Assembly (NCBI GenBank): GCA_902796695.1
Contig: CADBQE010000140.1
Coordinates: 1 to 6,113, forward strand
DNA: 6,113 nucleotides
Reading direction: 5' to 3'
Source of the DNA: an uncultured Lachnospiraceae bacterium
GTDB lineage: Bacteria; Bacillota; Clostridia; Lachnospirales; Lachnospiraceae
Shown here: positions 1-4,469 of the stretch, in pieces
Position numbering within the stretch: position 1 is the first letter of the stretch
Layout of the letters: each line of letters starts with the position of its first letter
Position numbers and translations under genes: made by a program
Notes under the pieces: generated by a model
Told to the model about the DNA's origin: nothing
The model's input: the letters and a program-made list of their open reading frames with translations, nothing else
The model's database searches: none

Positions 1-600
1 GTCCTGGACCTGTTCGCGGTCTGGGCGGCGGATCAGCTGGGGCGGCTGGACCGCAAAACATACGCGCAGCTGGTGAAGGGACTGAAAGCGCTGCCCGCCA
101 AAGCGCAGCGCGCCCTGGACCTGAGCGCCCGCGTCAGCCGGCTGGCCGGGCTGTATCATGACCGGAAGTCCCTGTTCTTTATCGGACGCAATCTGGATTA
201 CGCGGTGGCCATGGAAGGATCCCTCAAACTCAAGGAGATCTCCTATCTGCACTCGGAAGCCTATGCGGCCGGCGAGCTCAAGCACGGCACCATCGCCCTG
301 ATCGAGCCCGGGCGCCTGGTCATCGCCCTGTGCTGCTGCGACCGCCTGTACGAAAAGACCGCTTCCAATATCGAGCAGGTCAAAGCCCGCGGCGCCGACG
401 TGCTGGCCCTGGCGCCCGAATCCAACCGCCTGATCTACGGAGCCGCCGACCATGTGCTCCGCGTCCCGGACGTTCACCCGCTCCTCTTCCCCGTCACGGA
501 GATCATCCCCCTTCAGCTCCTGGCCTACTACGTGGCCCGCGAAAACGGCTGCGACATCGACAAGCCGAAGAATCTGGCGAAATCGGTGACGGTGGAATAA
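1..600 (+). CDS. glmS: Glucosamine-6-phosphate synthase (glutamine--fructose-6-phosphate aminotransferase), C-terminal part
   Basis: The reading frame is open from base 1, so the gene is cut by the window start; 199 C-terminal residues of a protein usually about 600 long are present. GlmS is cytoplasmic and makes glucosamine-6-phosphate from fructose-6-phosphate and glutamine, the entry step to UDP-GlcNAc and peptidoglycan. What remains is the second SIS (sugar isomerase) subdomain. Visible signatures are FFIGRNLDYAVAMEGSLKLK (window residues 59-78), SEAYAAGELKHG (85-96) and the C-terminal DKPKNLAKSVTVE. By alignment from memory to E. coli GlmS, the isomerase residues Glu481, Lys485, Glu488, His504 and Lys603 correspond to E72, K76, E79, H95 and K194, so the site looks intact. 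An unusual run of three cysteines (111-113) follows the strand VIAL. A GTG at 73 is an internal codon, not the start. A terminator follows the stop directly, so this is the last gene of its transcript. Confidence 0.97.
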   Translation, partial: VLDLFAVWAADQLGRLDRKTYAQLVKGLKALPAKAQRALDLSARVSRLAGLYHDRKSLFFIGRNLDYAVAMEGSLKLKEISYLHSEAYAAGELKHGTIALIEPGRLVIALCCCDRLYEKTASNIEQVKARGADVLALAPESNRLIYGAADHVLRVPDVHPLLFPVTEIIPLQLLAYYVARENGCDIDKPKNLAKSVTVE

Positions 601-613
601 AAACCATAAGCAA

Positions 614-660
614 AAAAAGCCGGCAGGCGGGGCATCGATCTCCTCTCCTGCCGGCTTTTT
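614..660. terminator. Bidirectional rho-independent terminator between glmS and the convergent HTH gene
   Basis: Two perfectly complementary 14-base arms, AAAAAGCCGGCAGG (614-627) and CCTGCCGGCTTTTT (647-660), enclose a 19-base loop. The GC core is 9 bp (GCCGGCAGG). It is followed by five T on the plus strand and by seven T on the minus strand (bases 618-612). It starts 13 bp after the glmS stop and ends 5 bp before the stop of the leftward regulator gene, so it can end transcription from both sides. Confidence 0.93.
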
Positions 661-665
661 CCGGT

Positions 666-1268
666 TCACTCCGTTTTGTCTTTCTTCCCCCATCGCCTGA
701 GACAGACTGCCAGGACGATCCCGCCCAGCATGATGAGCAGGCCGAGGATGATGGGAATCCAGGTGATCGCGGAAAAGCCGCTCCAGGCCTGCTGCCGGAT
801 GTCCGAAAAAGGATCCGCCCCGGGGAAAATGCTGCCGTAGCCGCCGCTGCCGCCGGAGATCTCATGGCGGGTGATCAGCCGGACCACGAAGCCGAATGCC
901 GCGAAAATGAATCCGCCCACGGCCATGTAAACGCCGTAGATCCATCCGTAGCGCTTCACCGCTTTCAGCAGAAAGCCCGGCAGACGGTCCATCCACTCCG
1001 GATAGCGGGTCCCTGCCGTTTCGGGTCCGCCGGCCGCGCGTTCGCTTCCGTCCGCCCTGCCCGGCAGGTCCTCTTCCTCCGAAAGCAGCCAGTCCGCGGA
1101 AACATTCAGCACTTTAGCCAGCTGGGCCAGTTTTCCGATCTCCGGGTTGGATTCTCCGGTCTCCCATTTGGACACGGACTGGCGGGAAACGCCCATGGCG
1201 TCCGCCAGATCCACCTGGGAAAGGCCTGCCCGTTTCCGAGCCGTCTGGATCTTATCACAAAGCTTCAT
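666..1268 (-). CDS. XRE-family HTH transcriptional regulator with two C-terminal membrane segments
   Basis: The product is 200 residues. Residues 5-62 form a Cro/C1-type helix-turn-helix: KIQTARKRAGLSQVDLADAM leads into GVSRQSVSKWETGES, the recognition region, and NPEIGKLAQLAKVLNVSADW completes the five-helix fold. A charged, Gly-rich linker (about 63-95) follows. Two hydrophobic segments come next, about 108-133 and 167-190, separated by a Gly/Ser/aromatic-rich loop of about 35 residues. The C-terminal tail RRWGKKDKTE is positively charged. By the positive-inside rule both the DNA-binding domain and the tail are cytoplasmic and the loop faces outward. XRE regulators with membrane tails are common in Clostridia; their signals are mostly unknown. 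The ATG at 1268 has a near-ideal AGGGAGGA ribosome binding site 4 bases upstream, which fixes the start. The gene converges on glmS. An inverted repeat just upstream could be its own operator. The target genes cannot be told from sequence. Confidence 0.9.
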   Translation of the reverse strand: MKLCDKIQTARKRAGLSQVDLADAMGVSRQSVSKWETGESNPEIGKLAQLAKVLNVSADWLLSEEEDLPGRADGSERAAGGPETAGTRYPEWMDRLPGFLLKAVKRYGWIYGVYMAVGGFIFAAFGFVVRLITRHEISGGSGGYGSIFPGADPFSDIRQQAWSGFSAITWIPIILGLLIMLGGIVLAVCLRRWGKKDKTE

Positions 1269-1281
1269 AACGTCCTCCCTG

Positions 1282-1303
1282 CGAATGGCTGTCCGGCCAT
1301 TCG
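1282..1303. promoter_or_regulatory. Perfect 8-bp inverted repeat upstream of the HTH gene; candidate operator
   Basis: The arms are CGAATGGC (1282-1289) and GCCATTCG (1296-1303), separated by six bases. The repeat lies directly 5' of the regulator's Shine-Dalgarno (1273-1280), between the candidate promoter and the start codon. Dyads of this size next to an XRE gene often serve autoregulation (general knowledge of the family). As RNA it could instead form a small hairpin at the ribosome binding site. No second copy was noticed elsewhere in the window. Confidence 0.45.
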
Positions 1304-1324
1304 TCTCCGTTTTTCTTTGTCTTC

Positions 1325-1353
1325 AGAATAAACAAAAACGGTTCGGCAAACAA
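1325..1353 (-). promoter_or_regulatory. Candidate promoter for the HTH regulator gene
   Basis: On the minus strand, TTGTTT (1353-1348) and TATTCT (1330-1325) are separated by exactly 17 bases, in a locally AT-rich stretch of an otherwise GC-rich window. This gives a leader of about 50 bases containing the inverted repeat. A perfect TTGACA on the same strand (1379-1374) lies further upstream, but the hexamer 17 bases below it (TTCTTG) is a poor -10. Confidence 0.4.
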
Positions 1354-1468
1354 GAACGCGCCGGGCGGAACTTTGTCAACCGGCGGTTGCTTTTACTGCT
1401 ATGAGCGGAAAAACACAGGTCCGGGACCCGCCGCATCCGTTTATTGGACACATCCGCGGCCCCGCGCC

Positions 1469-1759
1469 TCATCCGCCGATCTCGAACCAGTGATCCCGCA
1501 GCGCCAGCCAGATCAGGACGCCCCAGGCGGCGGCCAGCAGCGGGATCCCCAGGCGGAAATACCAGTGCCTTGTTTTATGACGGAACGTGTACATAGCCAC
1601 CAGCGCTCCGAAGGCGCCGCCGAGCGCGGCCGTCAGGAAGAGCGTTTTTTCGGAGATCCGCCGGGCGTGTCCGCGGGCGCGCTTTTTATCCAGGCCGTAG
1701 AGGAAGACGGCCGCCAGGTTCATGATAATAAGATAAGCCAGCAGTATTCTGCCGATCAT
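1469..1759 (-). CDS. DUF1294 family small integral membrane protein
   Basis: The product is 96 residues. It has the DUF1294 pattern: an N-terminal membrane helix (about 3-22), then YGLDKKRA (21-28) and RRISEKTL (33-40), a Gly-rich second helix with GGAFGAL (47-53), the signature FRHKTRHWYF (59-68) and a third hydrophobic segment from GIP (71-73) to about 88. Length and motif order fit the family, whose function is unknown. I chose the ATG at 1759 because AAGGAG lies 10 bases upstream and the hydrophobic helix begins at once. An in-frame ATG at 1798 would add 13 non-hydrophobic residues, lacks a good ribosome binding site and sits inside the predicted -10. The gene is transcribed away from the PHP gene. 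It may read into the HTH regulator 200 bp downstream, as no strong terminator separates them. Confidence 0.88.
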   Translation of the reverse strand: MIGRILLAYLIIMNLAAVFLYGLDKKRARGHARRISEKTLFLTAALGGAFGALVAMYTFRHKTRHWYFRLGIPLLAAAWGVLIWLALRDHWFEIGG

Positions 1760-1769
1760 GTCAGCTGCT

Positions 1770-1775
1770 CTCCTT
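1770..1775 (-). promoter_or_regulatory. Ribosome binding site deciding the DUF1294 start
   Basis: AAGGAG on the minus strand ends 10 bases before the ATG at 1759. It lies inside the extended reading frame that begins at 1798, which favours the shorter start. Confidence 0.7.
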
Positions 1776-1796
1776 CCGGATGCTTTTCTCAGAACC

Positions 1797-1825
1797 AATA
1801 TAGCAGAAGCGGGGCCGAAAGAAAA
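1797..1825 (-). promoter_or_regulatory. Candidate extended -10 promoter for the DUF1294 gene
   Basis: On the minus strand, TATATT (1802-1797) is directly preceded by TGC, an extended -10 (TGn) element. The hexamer 17 bases upstream is TTTTCT (1825-1820), a weak -35, as is usual when an extended -10 is present. The predicted transcription start near 1790 leaves a leader of about 30 bases before the ATG at 1759. Confidence 0.5.
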
Positions 1826-1845
1826 GCCGGAGCCGCCGCTCTTTC

Positions 1846-1874
1846 TTGCATTTTCCGGCCGATTCTGCTACTCT
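1846..1874 (+). promoter_or_regulatory. Candidate promoter for the rightward operon starting with the PHP gene
   Basis: TTGCAT (1846-1851) and TACTCT (1869-1874) are spaced by exactly 17 bases, and TGC directly precedes the -10 (extended -10). The predicted start near 1881 gives a leader of about 27 bases to the ATG at 1908. No equally good promoter is seen ahead of the downstream genes, so it probably serves the whole rightward cluster. Confidence 0.55.
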
Positions 1875-1896
1875 TCATGCAGAGAACATCCACGGG

Positions 1897-1902
1897 AAGG
1901 AG
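1897..1902 (+). promoter_or_regulatory. Ribosome binding site deciding the PHP protein start
   Basis: AAGGAG lies 5 bases before the ATG at 1908. The reading frame is open back to 1758, but that extension runs through the divergent promoter region and has no PHP-like sequence, so 1908 is the start. Confidence 0.85.
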
Positions 1903-1907
1903 CGTTC

Positions 1908-2741
1908 ATGAAATACTGCGATCTGCATTGTCATTCCACGTATTCGGACGGGACCTTAACGCCGGCGGAGCTGATCCGGCTGGCGGAGGAAAAGGGGCTG
2001 GGCGCCCTGGCCCTGACCGATCACAATTCCGGCAGAGGGCTGCCCGAGTTCATGGCGGCGGGACGGGACAGTTCCGTGATCCCCGTGCCGGGCTGCGAAT
2101 TCACCACCGAATACAAGGGGCGCGAGCTCCACATCGTGGGCCTGTTTTTTGCGGAAGAGACCTGGCCGGAGATCGAAGACTATGTGGAGCTGATGCATAT
2201 TGCGAAGCATAACTCCAACCTGCGGCTGATGGAGAAGCTGCAGCAGGGAGGCTATGACGTATATTATGAAGAAGCTGCCGCCCTCACCGACGCGGAGGAA
2301 TTCAACCGGGCGCATGTGGCGCGGCTGCTTGCGGCCAAAGGCTATGTTGCGACGGTCTCGGAAGCCTTTGAGACCATCCTGCGGGAGGGCGGAGGTTTTT
2401 ACGTCCCGCCCCGGCGCCTCGGCAGTCTGGGGACCATCCGCTTTATCAGGCAGTACGGAGCCGTTCCGGTCTTTGCGCATCCTTTCCTGAATATGAACGA
2501 GCGGGAGCTGGAAGAATTCCTGCCCCTGGCCCGGGAGGCCGGCCTTATCGCCATGGAGACGCACTATACGGAATTCGACGCGGAAACAACGCGGAAAGCA
2601 GAGGAACTCGCCCGGCGCTTCGGGCTGAAGCAGAGCGGCGGCTCGGATTTTCACGGGGCGGCCAAGCCGAATATCGCGCTCGGAAGCGGCCGGGGAGACC
2701 TGGAAGTGCCGTTCTCCTTTTATGAAAGCCTTAAGCCATGA
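1908..2741 (+). CDS. PHP-domain metal-dependent phosphoesterase (RNase AM / nucleoside bisphosphate phosphatase-like)
   Basis: The product is 277 residues and carries a complete polymerase-and-histidinol-phosphatase (PHP) metal site. Ligand candidates are H7 and H9 with D14 (DLHCHSTYSDG), D38-H39 (LTDHN), E64 (GCEF), H75 (ELHIVG), H191 (FAHP), H219 (ETHY) and D247/H249 (GSDFHG). RAHVARLL (135-142) is also typical. Length and motif order fit the stand-alone PHP group that includes E. coli RNase AM (YciV) and Chromobacterium CV1693, which remove phosphate from 3',5'-nucleoside bisphosphates (pAp) or trim 5' RNA ends. That substrate is inferred from family resemblance. The protein is probably cytoplasmic: no signal peptide is seen. 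Two or three divalent metal ions are expected. It is the first gene of the rightward cluster. Its stop overlaps the start of the acetyltransferase relic in an ATGA quartet, a sign of old translational coupling. Confidence 0.92.
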   Translation: MKYCDLHCHSTYSDGTLTPAELIRLAEEKGLGALALTDHNSGRGLPEFMAAGRDSSVIPVPGCEFTTEYKGRELHIVGLFFAEETWPEIEDYVELMHIAKHNSNLRLMEKLQQGGYDVYYEEAAALTDAEEFNRAHVARLLAAKGYVATVSEAFETILREGGGFYVPPRRLGSLGTIRFIRQYGAVPVFAHPFLNMNERELEEFLPLAREAGLIAMETHYTEFDAETTRKAEELARRFGLKQSGGSDFHGAAKPNIALGSGRGDLEVPFSFYESLKP

Positions 2742-2904
2742 AAACCTTTTTCACCGAACTGCCGCGGCTGGAAGATGACCGCATCCTTCTGCAGCCGCTT
2801 TCGCCCGCGTGCTGGAAAAAGCCGGGTTCACCCTGGCTGCGGCCGGCGCCGCGGAGGGCTGGGGCTATTCCGAGCCCCTGCCGACCGATAAATGGATCCT
2901 CTAG
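2738..2904 (+). pseudogene. GNAT-family N-acetyltransferase remnant, internal deletion plus frameshift
   Basis: The ATG at 2738 overlaps the PHP stop (ATGA). It opens a frame beginning MKTFFTELPRLEDDRILLQPL, where RLEDDRILLQPL matches the usual first strand of RimJ/RimL-type GNAT enzymes. After about 20 residues this frame loses all resemblance. From about 2797 the frame-1 reading gives AFARVLEKAGFTL, the classic GNAT C-terminal motif (consensus like N-x-x-S-x-x-V-L-E-K-x-G-F), and continues to DKWIL and a TAG at 2902-2904. The central acetyl-CoA-binding part, about 100 residues or more, is missing. The simplest reading is that a full acetyltransferase gene once sat here in the operon and lost its middle by an out-of-frame deletion. 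The ATG frame does not stop at the relic's end: it runs 87 codons to 3001, into the thioesterase gene. An assembly error is the main alternative. No function is expected. Confidence 0.8.
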
Positions 2905-2908
2905 GAGG
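2903..2908 (+). promoter_or_regulatory. Ribosome binding site of the thioesterase gene, overlapping the relic's stop codon
   Basis: AGGAGG begins within the TAG stop (2902-2904) of the acetyltransferase C-terminal frame and lies 7 bases before the ATG at 2916. It selects this start over an in-frame ATG at 2892, which has no comparable site and lies within the relic. Confidence 0.85.
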
Positions 2909-2915
2909 GAATCAG

Positions 2916-3314
2916 ATGGGAACTTTTCGGAATCTGGAAGAAGCCAGACAGTATTTCTCCACGGACAGTTTTGCCATGGAGAACGGGATCGTGATCGATG
3001 AAGTGACCGAGGACGCAGCGGTCTGCAGCATGAAGATCACGCCGCATCACCGCAATGCGATCGGCGGCGTCATGGGCGGCGCCATCTTCACGCTGGCGGA
3101 TCTGGCCGCGGGCGTGGCGTCCAACAACCGGCACCGCCCCACCGTCACCCAGCAGATCAGCATGAACTTTCTGGACCCGACGGACGGCTCCGTCCTGATT
3201 GCCCGGGCCCGGTGCCGGCGGGACGGAAAGACCACAGCGGTCTATAACGTGGATATCGAGGACGACCTGGGCCGCAGCATCGCCCAGTGCGTCTTTACGG
3301 GCTATAAACTGTAA
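2916..3314 (+). CDS. PaaI-like hotdog-fold thioesterase
   Basis: The product is 132 residues, typical of single-domain PaaI/4HBT thioesterases, which hydrolyse acyl- or aryl-CoA esters in the cytoplasm and usually assemble as tetramers. The central hotdog helix is clear: N47 and GGVMGGAIFTLADLAAGVAS (50-69), followed by the strand TVTQQISMNFLDP (77-89) and the later strands around ARARCRRDGKTTAVYNVDIE. In E. coli PaaI the motif reads HGG; here the His is Met (M53). N47 and D62 are kept. I believe this MGG variant recurs in Clostridia, so it may mark a subfamily rather than a damaged enzyme. The substrate is unknown. The start is fixed by an AGGAGG site 7 bases upstream. The gene lies directly behind the acetyltransferase relic and 27 bp before the EEP gene, in the same direction, so it is probably co-transcribed. 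Confidence 0.9.
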   Translation: MGTFRNLEEARQYFSTDSFAMENGIVIDEVTEDAAVCSMKITPHHRNAIGGVMGGAIFTLADLAAGVASNNRHRPTVTQQISMNFLDPTDGSVLIARARCRRDGKTTAVYNVDIEDDLGRSIAQCVFTGYKL

Positions 3315-3341
3315 TAATCCGATCGTAGGGAGGGCTCTGAC

Positions 3342-4430
3342 ATGAGCGGGATCGTATCCGGAAAAAAGGGCTTCCGGCTGTGGAAGCTGCCGTTTTATCT
3401 GATCGGCTGCGTGCTGATCCTGGTGATCGGGCTGCTGCTGTTCCTGACCGTTACGGAATACCGGCCGAAGGACATAGAGCCGCTGACCGTCACGGCCGGC
3501 GCGCAGCGGAAAGCCGCCCCGGGGGACAGCCTCACGCTGATGAGCTGGAATCTGGGCTACGGCGCGCTGGGCGACAACGCGGACTTTTTCATGGACGGCG
3601 GCAAAGGCGTCAAGACCGCGGATACGGCCCGGCTGGAAAGCAATATAGCGGGATTCCTGAAGGAGATCGACGCGGTCCAGCCGGACATTCTGCTGCTGCA
3701 GGAAATCGACCGGAACTCCGCGCGTTCCGAAGGGATCGACGAGGTCCGGCGCGTGGCGGAGCACCTTGAGGGCTTCTCTTCTTCCTTTGCCAACAACCTG
3801 AAAGTGGCCTTCCTGCCCTACCCGGTGCCGCCGATCGGAAAGGTGGATTCGGGCATTGCGACCTTCTCTTCGCTGCAGGTCGGCCTCGCGGAACGCGTCC
3901 AGCTGCCCATCCCCTTTGCCTGGCCCATCCGCATGGCCAACCTCAAGCGCTGCCTTCTGATCTCACGCCTGCCCCTGGAGGGAAGCGACAAGGAACTCGT
4001 ACTGGTCAACCTGCACCTGGAAGCCTATGACAGCGGAGAAGGCAAGATCGCGCAGACGAAACAGCTGGCGCAGCTGCTGGAGGAAGAGGCGGCCAAGGGC
4101 AATTATGTGATCGCCGGCGGAGATTTCAACCAGATCTTTTCCAATTACGATAAGAATAAATATCCCCAGCAGGAAGGCAAATGGGCCGTCGGCGAGATCG
4201 ACGTCGGCAGCTTTTCCGCCGGCTGGCAGTTCATGATGGACGACAGCGTGCCCACCTGCCGCTCGCTGGATCAGCCCTACGCGGGCGCGGACAAAGCGTC
4301 CTTCCAGTATTATCTGCTGGACGGCTTTATTGTCTCCTCCAATATCGCGGTGGAGAGCGTCGTTACGCGGGATCTGGATTTTGTCTGTTCGGACCACAAC
4401 CCCGTGGTCATGAAGGTGACGCTGAAGTAG
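3342..4430 (+). CDS. Membrane-anchored endonuclease/exonuclease/phosphatase (EEP) family protein
   Basis: The product is 362 residues. A basic N-terminus (KKGFRLWK) is followed by one strong hydrophobic segment (about 16-38) with no clear signal-peptidase site, so the catalytic domain is probably anchored and exported. The EEP (DNase I-like) domain spans about 62-362. It has the expected metal and catalytic motifs in order: MSWNLGYG with N70, LLLQEID with E121, LVNLHLEAYD with H225, AGGDFNQ with D261 and N263, and CSDHNPVVM with D351 and H352. The family includes nucleases, inositol-polyphosphate phosphatases and sphingomyelinases. Substrate cannot be read from the motifs, and an extracellular phosphodiester or phosphomonoester is an inference from the predicted topology. 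The start is supported by AGGGAGGG 7 bases upstream. It is the third intact gene of the rightward cluster, 27 bp after the thioesterase and 39 bp before the fused dehydrogenase. Confidence 0.9.
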   Translation: MSGIVSGKKGFRLWKLPFYLIGCVLILVIGLLLFLTVTEYRPKDIEPLTVTAGAQRKAAPGDSLTLMSWNLGYGALGDNADFFMDGGKGVKTADTARLESNIAGFLKEIDAVQPDILLLQEIDRNSARSEGIDEVRRVAEHLEGFSSSFANNLKVAFLPYPVPPIGKVDSGIATFSSLQVGLAERVQLPIPFAWPIRMANLKRCLLISRLPLEGSDKELVLVNLHLEAYDSGEGKIAQTKQLAQLLEEEAAKGNYVIAGGDFNQIFSNYDKNKYPQQEGKWAVGEIDVGSFSAGWQFMMDDSVPTCRSLDQPYAGADKASFQYYLLDGFIVSSNIAVESVVTRDLDFVCSDHNPVVMKVTLK

Positions 4431-4469
4431 ACGGGAACCGGAAGCCGGCCCGGAACAAGGAGAAAAAAC

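Noticed and set aside
330..1331. Long plus-strand open frame across the glmS end, the terminator and the HTH gene
   Set aside because: It passes through a strong terminator and lies opposite a well-supported HTH gene. Its Arg/Pro-rich composition is typical of a shadow frame in GC-rich DNA.
1374..1379. Perfect TTGACA -35 hexamer on the minus strand
   Set aside because: No acceptable -10 lies 16-18 bases downstream (TTCTTG or similar); the TTGTTT/TATTCT pair closer to the gene is a better promoter.
1409..1429. Possible terminator on the minus strand after the DUF1294 gene (GGTC/GACC hairpin, then a short T-run)
   Set aside because: The stem has only four base pairs and a three-base loop, and four bases (TGTG) separate it from the T-run; too weak to call.
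3399..3410. Lipobox-like sequence LIGC (residues 20-23) in the EEP protein
   Set aside because: Only a short hydrophobic stretch precedes the Cys while a long one follows it, which fits a membrane anchor better than a lipoprotein signal.
2901..3764. Minus-strand open frame of 287 codons opposite the thioesterase and EEP genes
   Set aside because: It is a shadow of two well-supported genes with no family resemblance.
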